Below, piece after piece: positions 1 to 5,021 of a stretch of 6,209 bases of DNA. Under the pieces are notes generated by a model. The model did not search any database, had not been told where the DNA came from, and worked only from the letters and a program-made list of their open reading frames with translations. The number at the start of each line of letters is the position of its first letter. Position 1 is the stretch's first letter. This stretch comes from Desulfovibrio sp. (GTDB lineage: Bacteria > Desulfobacterota > Desulfovibrionia > Desulfovibrionales > Desulfovibrionaceae), in the NCBI GenBank assembly GCA_028708195.1, contig JAQVZK010000146.1, positions 1 to 6,209 on the forward strand, read 5' to 3'. A program made the position numbers and the translations under genes.

Positions 1-72
1 CAAACGGGGAGTATGGGGCTTGAATATCGGCACCCCCCCCTGGCAGTGGAGCAGATAAAAAACGGAGTACAT

Positions 73-501
73 ATGCACGTCACCGGTTCGCAGGAATTGA
101 AGGAATTTCTTGATGGTTGGAAAACCGATCCTCAGAACGCCAAAGCGGCCTTTACGGCGTATATGGATTTTCTGGCTGCGCACAGCGGTATGAGCTTCAC
201 CTTCAAGGCGCGCCCCGGCGTGAGCTATTCTTTGCGCGCCAGGCATGTTGCCCAGAGCCGGCGCGAGCTTTTTGTGCTGCTGGACGTGGTGGACGATGAA
301 GTGGATAACCGCTGGCTGTCGGCCTGCTTTTACAACAATATGGTGACGGACGCCGAAGACAGGGGCGACTTTGTACCCGACGGCCTGATGGATGAAGACG
401 CCCGCTGCTTTAACCTTGAAAACGATGACGCCCATATGCGTGACTATATCATGGCCCGGCTGGCCGAAGCCGCGCGCAACGCCGAAAAGAACGTGGAGTA
501 A
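73..501 (+). CDS. Conserved-looking acidic protein of unknown function (142 aa)
   Basis: I do not recognise the family and assign no function. The protein is 142 aa, soluble-looking, with no signal peptide and no membrane segment. It begins with a helical portion (MHVTGSQELKEFL), followed by a likely beta-rich core (around FTFKARPGVSYSLRA and RRELFVLLDVVDD), a Trp/Tyr/Phe-rich segment (RWLSACFYNNM) and an acidic C-terminal half (DEDARCFNLENDD) ending in an Ala/Glu helix. I chose ATG 73 because GGAG at 64-67 sits about 5 nt upstream and the protein then starts directly with structured sequence. An in-frame ATG at 13, also preceded by a purine-rich GGGGAG, would add 20 low-information residues encoded across a run of eight C. 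The stop at 499-501 lies 2 nt before the TTG start of the exonuclease, so the two genes are probably co-transcribed and translationally coupled. Sure that it is coding; start moderately sure; function unknown. Confidence 0.8.
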   Translation: MHVTGSQELKEFLDGWKTDPQNAKAAFTAYMDFLAAHSGMSFTFKARPGVSYSLRARHVAQSRRELFVLLDVVDDEVDNRWLSACFYNNMVTDAEDRGDFVPDGLMDEDARCFNLENDDAHMRDYIMARLAEAARNAEKNVE

Positions 502-503
502 GC

Positions 504-1034
504 TTGCAGACTGCACATGCCGCGCCCTGCGTGGCCATAGATTTTGAAACTTCTGGAAATGCGGCCCACAGCGCTTGCGCTGTGGGCCTTGCCCGCATTG
601 AAGAAGGGCGCGTTGTAGATATGTATTACAGTCTTATTCGTCCGCCGTCTTCGCGTGTCATGTATACTGATATTCACGGACTCACCTGGAGCATGTTAAA
701 AGACGCACCCAGCTTTGCTGAGGTCTGGCCGCAGATGGAAGCGTTCATGGCCGGGGCTGATGCACTGCTGGCGCATAACGCTTCTTTCGATCGGCGCGTG
801 TTGCAGGCTTGCTGCCGTGAAGTGGGGGCCGATGCCCCACGCTGCCATTTTCTTTGTACGCTGAAGGGCGCGCGGCGCAGTCTGCCCTTGCCTTCAAAAA
901 AGCTCAACTGCGTGTGCGAGCATTTTGGCATAAGCCTTGAGCACCACCATGCCGGTTCAGACGCCTCTGCCTGCGCCCAGGTCTATCTGCACCTGCGGGC
1001 ATTGGGTGTTACCGACAGCCAGATGCGCCTGTAG
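504..1034 (+). CDS. DEDDh-type 3'-5' exonuclease (DnaQ/RNase T superfamily)
   Basis: This is a predicted cytosolic metal-dependent 3'-5' exonuclease that hydrolyses nucleotides from DNA or RNA 3' ends. All three Exo motifs are visible in the 176 aa. Motif I is AIDFET, with Asp13 and Glu15. Motif II is HNASFD, with Asp96. Motif III is HHAGSD, with His148 and Asp153 spaced as in DEDDh enzymes. IHGLT after motif I is also typical of the superfamily. At 176 aa it is a stand-alone exonuclease domain without polymerase or helicase parts. It could be called DNA polymerase III epsilon-like, but the sequence does not show whether it serves replication, repair or RNA processing. The start is TTG 504. 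GTGGAG at 493-498, inside the end of the upstream gene, gives good spacing, and a GTG at 531 would remove residues just before motif I. It is coupled to the upstream unknown gene and has no functional link to the flagellar genes. Confidence 0.92.
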   Translation: MQTAHAAPCVAIDFETSGNAAHSACAVGLARIEEGRVVDMYYSLIRPPSSRVMYTDIHGLTWSMLKDAPSFAEVWPQMEAFMAGADALLAHNASFDRRVLQACCREVGADAPRCHFLCTLKGARRSLPLPSKKLNCVCEHFGISLEHHHAGSDASACAQVYLHLRALGVTDSQMRL

Positions 1035-1119
1035 CTTGAAGACGCGCTAGCGTAAACAATTGCCAAAAATAGGTGCCGTAGCCGCCTGCTGGCTGTCCCC
1101 CTCCCTCCACACGTTTGGC

Positions 1120-1249
1120 GTGCCTCCTGTGCCAGTTGTACCCGTCGTGCCCGCCGCGCTCGGCGTGCCTACCCCCACGCTCGGCCACATCCTCCGCATT
1201 CCCGCATTCGCCGTACCCGGCGGTGCCTCCCGTACTCGCCGTACATGGC
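1120..1249 (+). repeat. Degenerate 9-bp GTRCC-type tandem repeat tract
   Basis: On the + strand a loose 9-base unit of the form G-T-R-C-C-N-N-N-C recurs. Examples are GTGCCTCCT (1120), GTGCCAGTT (1129), GTACCCGTC (1138), GTGCCCGCC (1147), GTGCCTACC (1165), GTACCCGGC (1213), GTGCCTCCC (1223), GTACTCGCC (1232) and GTACATGGC (1241). Phase is lost in the middle (about 1174-1195) and slips by one base around 1222. TCGCCGTAC occurs exactly twice, at 1208 and 1236. The tract is strongly C-rich on this strand. Read as protein it gives Val-Pro-rich sequence on + and His/Tyr/Gly-rich sequence on -, but neither frame has a ribosome site or normal composition, so I treat it as intergenic. It may be a decayed minisatellite or the remnant of a repeat-coding gene. 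Confidence 0.6.
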
Positions 1250-1295
1250 CTCGAACTCGTCAATAAAGTGGCGGCTCCGAGGCCGAATATTTTTT
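1247..1295 (+). terminator. Possible intrinsic terminator after the exonuclease gene
   Basis: GGCCTCG at 1247-1253 is complemented by CGAGGCC at 1278-1284, a 7-bp stem with a 24-nt loop, followed closely by TATTTTTT at 1288-1295. The T tract and GC-rich stem suit a rho-independent terminator that would insulate the flagellar promoter from the upstream pair of genes. The long loop is unusual. A shorter alternative stem (CGGC at 1272-1275 with GCCG at 1282-1285) ends at the same T tract. Moderate to low certainty. Confidence 0.4.
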
Positions 1296-1347
1296 GGGAT
1301 TTGAAAAATATATTATAATATTATGTTTTAATTGTATAAACGTATAT

Positions 1348-1363
1348 TGGAACGGGTTTTGCT
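1348..1363 (+). promoter_or_regulatory. Sigma-54 (-24/-12) promoter for flgB-flgC-fliE
   Basis: TGGAACGGGTTTTGCT matches the sigma-54 consensus TGGCACG-N4-TTGCW at every fixed position except one (A for C after TGG), with exact spacing between the GG (-25/-24, 1349-1350) and GC (-13/-12, 1361-1362) doublets. The implied transcription start is near 1374, giving a leader of about 30 nt before the flgB ATG. An AT-rich stretch (about 1286-1347) lies directly upstream, where activator or bending-protein sites would be expected, although I saw no convincing IHF consensus. RpoN control of rod and MS-ring genes through an NtrC-family activator is established in other polar flagellates; its use here is inferred. 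Confidence 0.8.
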
Positions 1364-1375
1364 TCCGCATTGGCA

Positions 1376-1393
1376 GCAATCCATATGGACTGC
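1376..1393 (+). promoter_or_regulatory. Near-perfect 18-bp dyad in the flgB leader, abutting the ribosome site
   Basis: GCAATCCATATGGACTGC reads as its own reverse complement except for one mismatched pair (A1379/C1390). It starts about 2 nt after the predicted sigma-54 transcription start and ends immediately before GGGAGG (1394-1399), the flgB ribosome site. In RNA it could form a 5'-end stem-loop that stabilises the message or tunes initiation. As DNA it could equally be a dyad protein site. The structure is seen; the role is inferred. Confidence 0.45.
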
Positions 1394-1403
1394 GGGAGGC
1401 ATC

Positions 1404-1817
1404 ATGAAAAGTTTGTTCAGCAGCCAGATAGGCCTTGTTGGCTCGGTTATGAACATGCAGCTGCAAAGGCAGAACGTCATTGCGGGCAACCTGGCCAACA
1501 TTGACACGCCCAACTACAAGCCGCGTGAACTGAGTTTTGAAAAAGAGCTCCAGACCGCTCTTGGGCAGGATATGGAAGGTCAGATGAGCCGTACCAACGG
1601 GGAGCACATCCCATCGACCTTTGATGCTGCATCCTTTCGGCCCGAATGGGACGAGGCCTTCAAACCCAGGCTTGTTCACGGTGAAGACCGCGTGAACCTT
1701 GATAAGGAAATGGCCAAGCATTCCAAGAACCAGTTGCAGTTCACGGCCCTGGCCCAAATTCTCACCAAGACTTTTGAAGGCATGAGCACCGTCATACAGG
1801 ACGGAAAACAGGCCTAG
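1404..1817 (+). CDS. flgB: Flagellar basal-body rod protein FlgB
   Basis: FlgB is a proximal rod subunit assembled on the periplasmic side of the MS ring after export by the flagellar type III apparatus. The 137-aa length is normal for the family. The N-terminal rod signature is clear: a helix (about residues 8-25, IGLVGSVMNMQLQRQNVIAG) followed by NLANIDTPNYKPRE, the conserved turn of rod and hook proteins. The C-terminal part (VNLDKEMAKHSKNQLQF, then ALAQILTKTFEGM) is the matching family helix. There is no Sec signal peptide, as expected for a type III substrate. The start at ATG 1404 is set by GGGAGG at 1394-1399. An in-frame upstream start (1332) is rejected because it lies upstream of the predicted transcription start. 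It is the first gene of the flgB-flgC-fliE unit. Confidence 0.97.
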   Translation: MKSLFSSQIGLVGSVMNMQLQRQNVIAGNLANIDTPNYKPRELSFEKELQTALGQDMEGQMSRTNGEHIPSTFDAASFRPEWDEAFKPRLVHGEDRVNLDKEMAKHSKNQLQFTALAQILTKTFEGMSTVIQDGKQA

Positions 1818-1836
1818 TTAACGCAGATCAGGTAGT

Positions 1837-1906
1837 GGCCAGTTTTTTCGGCTGTCTTGCAGAACACGAGAGTTGATAACTGACCGGCAAGACAGTGCCA
1901 GTGGCC
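1837..1906 (+). repeat. Long imperfect stem-loop between flgB and flgC
   Basis: CTGTCTTGC (1852-1860) pairs with GCAAGACAG (1887-1895), a perfect 9-bp stem extended by a G-U pair. An outer pair GGCCA (1837-1841)/TGGCC (1902-1906) and a small inner hairpin AGTT-gat-AACT (1871-1881) nest around and within it. No T tract follows, so it is not an intrinsic terminator. Candidate roles are mRNA processing or stability control between flgB and flgC, or a protein-binding dyad in DNA. Confidence 0.55.
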
Positions 1907-1937
1907 TTTACAGGTCTGTGAGTATCAGGAGGACGTC

Positions 1938-2375
1938 ATGGATTTCATGACAGCATTTGACATAAGCGCATCGGGCCTTGCGGCTGACCGTACGCGCATC
2001 AATACAATCTCAATGAACCTGGCCAACGCCAAGACCACGCGTACCCCCCTTGGTGGGCCGTACCGCAGGCGTAGCGTCGTGCAGCAGACAGCTGACGTGG
2101 ACGATCCCTTTTCTGTCCACATGCGCTCGGCGCTTGACCGTGCGGTGCAAGGGGTGCGCGTCATGGCTGTGACAATGGACAACCGTCCCTTCAAGCGCGT
2201 GTATGAGCCGGGTAATCCCGATGCCAATGCAGAGGGGTATGTGCTGTATCCCGACATCAACGTGGTGGAAGAAATGGCCAACCTCATGACGGCACAGCGT
2301 AATTTTGAAGCCAACGTGACCACCGTGGATGCCGTAAAGGGCATGTACGTCAAGGCCCTTGAAATCGGCAGATAG
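1938..2375 (+). CDS. flgC: Flagellar basal-body rod protein FlgC
   Basis: FlgC is a proximal rod subunit that stacks with FlgB and FlgF below FlgG and is exported by the flagellar type III apparatus. The 145-aa product has the N-terminal rod motif (FDISASGLAADRTRINTIS, then MNLANAKTTRTPLGGPYRR) and the FlgC C-terminal block (NVVEEMANLMTAQRNFEANV, ending ALEIGR). Both terminal helices are therefore intact, as needed for coiled-coil rod packing. Length matches the family (about 135-150 aa). The start at ATG 1938 has AGGAGG at 1927-1932. It lies 120 nt after flgB, separated by a long stem-loop, with no separate promoter that I could see. It should share the sigma-54 transcript with flgB. Confidence 0.97.
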   Translation: MDFMTAFDISASGLAADRTRINTISMNLANAKTTRTPLGGPYRRRSVVQQTADVDDPFSVHMRSALDRAVQGVRVMAVTMDNRPFKRVYEPGNPDANAEGYVLYPDINVVEEMANLMTAQRNFEANVTTVDAVKGMYVKALEIGR

Positions 2376-2450
2376 CGTAACCGTTATGAGCCTGCGTGAA
2401 AACGTGCGGCATCAGTGAGCAGAATCAGCGAGCGGAGTCAGGAGAATACC

Positions 2451-2897
2451 ATGAGCATTCAGGCAACAGGCATGCGCGCATATAGTGAAGCCATGCAGCA
2501 TTTCAGCAAGGTGTCAGGCAGTTTGCAACAGGGCTCGGCAGTAAGCGGGCAGACGCTTTTCTCCCGCACTTTGGACCAGAGTCTCTCCCGCAGCCAGGTA
2601 GATACTGGTGAAAACTTTGGCGCTCAGATAGACAAGATGCAGTTCCCCGGCACGGCTTCCACACCAATTACGCATGAAAACAGCTTTACAGGAACACTCA
2701 AAGATTCACTTAATAAGGTTAATCAGTTGCAAGGCGCTAAAAATCAGGCTATTAATGAGTTTGCTTCTGGCCGTACACAAAATGTGCAGGAACTCATGAT
2801 AACCATGCAAAAATCCAGCCTTGCCATGAAGCTGACTACCGCTGTGCGCGGCAAAGTGCTTGAAGCGTATAAAGAAATTTCTCGAATACAGTTTTAG
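2451..2897 (+). CDS. fliE: Flagellar hook-basal body complex protein FliE
   Basis: FliE is the export-dependent adaptor that joins the MS ring and export gate to the proximal rod. The C-terminal half carries the family signature: FTGTLKDSLNKVNQLQ, then an acidic/amide helix, TQNVQELMITMQKSSLAM, and the terminal KLTTAVRGKVLEAYKEISR. The product is 148 aa, longer than the roughly 100-110 aa usual in enterics. The extra length is in a Ser/Gln/Gly-rich N-terminal segment (about residues 15-75) of low conservation. The start is ATG 2451, with AGGAG at 2440-2444. An in-frame GTG at 2415 would add 12 residues and lacks a comparable ribosome site. A strong terminator about 40 nt downstream makes it the last gene of its transcript. 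Confidence 0.95.
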   Translation: MSIQATGMRAYSEAMQHFSKVSGSLQQGSAVSGQTLFSRTLDQSLSRSQVDTGENFGAQIDKMQFPGTASTPITHENSFTGTLKDSLNKVNQLQGAKNQAINEFASGRTQNVQELMITMQKSSLAMKLTTAVRGKVLEAYKEISRIQF

Positions 2898-2935
2898 ACC
2901 CTACGCACAGTTTTTCTGATCACGCTCCTGAACGA

Positions 2936-2975
2936 CCTCTCCCCAGGTGGCTCTGCCCTTGGGGAGAGGTTTTTT
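2936..2975 (+). terminator. Strong intrinsic terminator after fliE
   Basis: CCTCTCCCCA (2936-2945) pairs perfectly with TGGGGAGAGG (2960-2969), a 10-bp stem with a 14-nt loop. It is followed directly by six T (2970-2975), the first of which can extend the stem by one A-T pair. This is a textbook rho-independent terminator. It ends the flgB-flgC-fliE transcript and separates it from fliF. Confidence 0.93.
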
Positions 2976-3051
2976 GTGGGGTCAGTAATTTGAATGCCCA
3001 TCCAGCCTTTGCGCCAGAATAATAACCTGCCAAAATTCATACATTATATAG

Positions 3052-3067
3052 TGGCATGGCTCTTGCT
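3052..3067 (+). promoter_or_regulatory. Sigma-54 (-24/-12) promoter for fliF-fliG
   Basis: TGGCATGGCTCTTGCT matches TGGCACG-N4-TTGCW with one deviation (T for C in CACG) and exact spacing between GG (3053-3054) and GC (3065-3066). The predicted transcription start is near 3078, giving a leader of about 54 nt to the fliF ATG. It lies 77 nt after the fliE terminator, so fliF needs its own promoter and this is the obvious one. It also argues that the open frame upstream of ATG 3132 is not translated as part of FliF. Confidence 0.82.
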
Positions 3068-3087
3068 TATGCTTAATAAGCCCGGCC

Positions 3088-3118
3088 CTGGTGTCGGAAA
3101 ACCAGCGCGCTTGCGCGC
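3088..3118 (+). promoter_or_regulatory. Structured fliF leader: hairpins next to the ribosome site
   Basis: CTGGT (3088-3092) can pair with ACCAG (3101-3105). Immediately after, GCGCG-CTTG-CGCGC (3105-3118) forms a compact GC stem closed by a CUUG tetraloop. The second hairpin ends 2 nt before the AGGAG at 3121-3125 that serves fliF. No T tract follows, so this is not a terminator. A role in message stability or in setting the fliF initiation rate is inferred. Confidence 0.45.
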
Positions 3119-3131
3119 ACAGGAGCGGACC

Positions 3132-4781
3132 ATGCCTGCATTTATTTTACAATTCGTCAATTCCTTCAAGGCGATATGGGCCAAGATGAGCCCACTGCAA
3201 CGCATTGCTTCTGTTGGTGGGGCCGTAGGCCTGCTGGCTGCGGTCATTGGTTTTTCCATATGGATGAGCCGCCCAGAATACCGTGTTCTTTACTCCAACC
3301 TTGGGCCAGAAGACGCCAGCGTTGTCGTTAAGGCACTGCAGGGCGACAAGGTGGCCTACCGCATTGCCGACAACGGCGCCACCATTATGGTACCGCAAGA
3401 AGTGGTGTACGACCAGCGCATCGAGATTGCGGGCGAAGGCGGCCTGGTGGGGCAAGGCATAGGCTTCGAAATTTTTGACAAAATCAAGGTCGGCCAGACT
3501 GACTTTGTGCAAAAGATAAACTACACCCGTGCCCTTCAGGGTGAACTGGCCCGTACCATCAGCGAATTCCCCAGTGTTGAAAGCGCCCGCGTGCATCTGG
3601 TCATCCCGCGGCGCAGCCTTTTTGTTGAAGAGCGTCAGTCCCCTTCAGCTTCAGTGGTTCTCAAGCTCATCCGACCCAGCATCAAGGTTGACCAAAAAGA
3701 AATCAACGCCATTCTCAACATGATGCTGATGTCTGTGGAAGGGTTGGACAGAGGCCACGTCTCCATTACCGACACCAGCGGCAAGGTTCTTTACCAGCCG
3801 GAGGAAGACAGCCTGGCGGGTATAACCACCACCCAGATGGAGTACCGCCAGACAGTGCAGCGCAACCTTGAGCGCCGCATTGAAGAAATGCTGAACCCCC
3901 TTTTTGGCCCTGGCCGCGTGATCGCCAAGGTCAATGCCGATATGGATTTCAGCCAGAGAACCATACGCCGCGAGCTGTTTGACCCCGAAAAAACCGCTGT
4001 CCGCAGTGAGTACCGCAGCGAAGAAAGCCAGCAGGGTCGCGCCAACCTTGAGGCTGGATCGCCGGATGTGAACTTTCGTGGTGACGGTATTACGGGGTCT
4101 GTTTCTGACCAGACCGGCTCCCGTGAAGCCCGCACAACCAACTATGAAATCAATAAAGAAGAGCAGCAGATTGTTTCAAATGTGGGTGAATTGCGCCGTT
4201 TGACTGTTGCAGTCCTCATTGATGGCACGTATGTAAAGACCGATGGCATATGGGGCTTCATGCCGCGCAAGAGCGAAGAGCTTGAACAGGTGCGTCAGCT
4301 TGTTTATAACGCTGTGGGGCTGGATAAGGGCCGTGGTGATGCTCTTGAGGTCAGTTCCGCGCCGTTTACCGATTCGGAGCCGCCCAAGGACCCCAATTTT
4401 GCCGACATACTGGCCGACTACGCCGAACGGCTGGGCAAGCCCCTGCTCAATGCGCTGCTGGCCTTTCTGTTCCTTATGCTTATCGTGCGGCCTGTGGTGC
4501 TGGCTCTTATTCGTCCCAAGGTAGAAGCGGGCGAAATGGTTGAAGGGCTTGAGGGTCTGCCAGCCGCCGAAGAGCAGCTTGCCCTCTATGAGGCCTTGGA
4601 AGAGGCCGCAAGAACCGAAGACGAAGCGCTCAGGGAAAATGCCGAGGACGATGACGAACTGATGTTCAAGGATATCGAATCGTTGAAAGCGCACATTTTC
4701 AGCCTGTCTGACAATCATATGGAGCAGGTGGTAACCCTTGTGCGCGGCTGGATGAAAAGAGATGAAACAGCTAAAGCCTAG
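3132..4781 (+). CDS. fliF: Flagellar MS-ring protein FliF
   Basis: FliF oligomerises in the inner membrane to form the MS ring, the base on which rod, export gate and C-ring assemble. The 549-aa length is normal. Features in order: first membrane segment about residues 25-45 (VGGAVGLLAAVIGF); ring-building domains with the YscJ/FliF core at about 120-185 (KINYTRALQGELARTISEFP, then ARVHLVIPRRSLF); a second ring domain at about 195-265; a low-complexity Glu/Arg/Gly section around 280-350; the conserved block near 355-375 (VGELRRLTVAVLIDG); second membrane segment about 437-459 (LLNALLAFLFLMLIV); and an acidic cytoplasmic tail ending in the FliG-docking helix (514-545, with VVTLVRGWMKRDE). The start at ATG 3132 is set by AGGAG at 3121-3125; an upstream in-frame ATG (2994) precedes the promoter. 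Its last 20 nt overlap the next small ORF. Confidence 0.97.
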   Translation: MPAFILQFVNSFKAIWAKMSPLQRIASVGGAVGLLAAVIGFSIWMSRPEYRVLYSNLGPEDASVVVKALQGDKVAYRIADNGATIMVPQEVVYDQRIEIAGEGGLVGQGIGFEIFDKIKVGQTDFVQKINYTRALQGELARTISEFPSVESARVHLVIPRRSLFVEERQSPSASVVLKLIRPSIKVDQKEINAILNMMLMSVEGLDRGHVSITDTSGKVLYQPEEDSLAGITTTQMEYRQTVQRNLERRIEEMLNPLFGPGRVIAKVNADMDFSQRTIRRELFDPEKTAVRSEYRSEESQQGRANLEAGSPDVNFRGDGITGSVSDQTGSREARTTNYEINKEEQQIVSNVGELRRLTVAVLIDGTYVKTDGIWGFMPRKSEELEQVRQLVYNAVGLDKGRGDALEVSSAPFTDSEPPKDPNFADILADYAERLGKPLLNALLAFLFLMLIVRPVVLALIRPKVEAGEMVEGLEGLPAAEEQLALYEALEEAARTEDEALRENAEDDDELMFKDIESLKAHIFSLSDNHMEQVVTLVRGWMKRDETAKA

Positions 4782-4980
4782 TCAATCACAAGCTGGTTTG
4801 CCAACAGGGCAGGGCAGTGGAGCCACACCGTCCCTGTCTCAGCTCAAGGCCTTGCGGCTGGCGAAAAAAGAGACAAACCAAAGAGTTGAAGAATTGAAGC
4901 TGCGGCTGTTCCGCATTACAGAGCAGCATATGGATCAGGCCGTGCGGCTTATCAAGCGCTGGCTTTCAGAAAAGGACTAA
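4762..4980 (+). CDS. Small protein with a second copy of the FliF C-terminal (FliG-docking) helix
   Basis: This 72-aa basic ORF lies between fliF and fliG on the same strand and overlaps the end of fliF by 20 nt in the +1 frame. Residues 41-72 align without gaps to residues 514-545 of the FliF encoded upstream: 10 of 32 identical and 12 more conservative, including HM-x-Q-x-V-x-L-x-x-x-W (HMDQAVRLIKRWL against HMEQVVTLVRGWM). In FliF that tail is the helix that binds the FliG N-terminal domain. Residues 1-40 are a Ser/Gln/Gly/Lys-rich linker; no membrane segment or signal is present. The ribosome site is weak (AAGAG just before ATG 4762), so translation probably depends on coupling to fliF. 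A role as a FliG-binding partner is inferred. Alternatives are a relic of a duplicated fliF tail, or an extension reached by frameshifting. I do not know of an annotated family for it. Confidence 0.72.
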   Translation: MKQLKPSQSQAGLPTGQGSGATPSLSQLKALRLAKKETNQRVEELKLRLFRITEQHMDQAVRLIKRWLSEKD

Positions 4981-4983
4981 AAT

Positions 4984-5007
4984 TCCTCGCGCCTACCAGG
5001 CCGAGGA
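4984..5007 (+). promoter_or_regulatory. Stem-loop abutting the fliG ribosome site
   Basis: TCCTCG plus GCCT (4984-4994, with C4990 bulged) pairs with AGGCCGAGGA (4998-5007) around a 3-nt loop, giving a 10-bp stem. It ends 1 nt before AAGGAG (5009-5014), the fliG ribosome site, and fills almost the whole gap between the small ORF and fliG. No T tract follows, so it is not an intrinsic terminator. Possible roles are separating fliG translation from the upstream ORF, or an mRNA processing or stability boundary that sets FliF:FliG ratios (inference). Confidence 0.55.
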
Positions 5008-5021
5008 TAAGGAGTATGAGG

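Noticed and set aside
1009..1263. - strand Gly/His/Arg-rich ORF over the same tract
   Set aside because: It overlaps the end of the exonuclease gene, has low-complexity composition from the repeat, and no supporting start signals.
1060..1266. Val-Pro-rich + strand ORF across the 9-bp repeat tract
   Set aside because: It has no ribosome site, its composition comes from the repeat itself, and it resembles no known protein; treated as intergenic repeat.
1371..1386. TGGCAG at 1371 as a second sigma-54 -24 element
   Set aside because: There is no TTGC or GC doublet at the required spacing downstream.
1332..1403. Upstream in-frame extension of FlgB
   Set aside because: It would start upstream of the predicted sigma-54 transcription start and contain the promoter. 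GGGAGG before ATG 1404 and the FlgB family N-terminus favour 1404.
2415..2450. GTG start adding 12 residues to FliE
   Set aside because: It has no good ribosome site, whereas AGGAG sits 6 nt before ATG 2451.
4176..4718. Long - strand ORF opposite fliF
   Set aside because: It is a shadow of the fliF coding frame, with no ribosome site and no recognisable domain.
5016..5021. ATG 5016 as fliG start
   Set aside because: It lies only 1 nt after AAGGAG; ATG 5022 has normal 7-nt spacing and begins the family-typical MELTGKQ.
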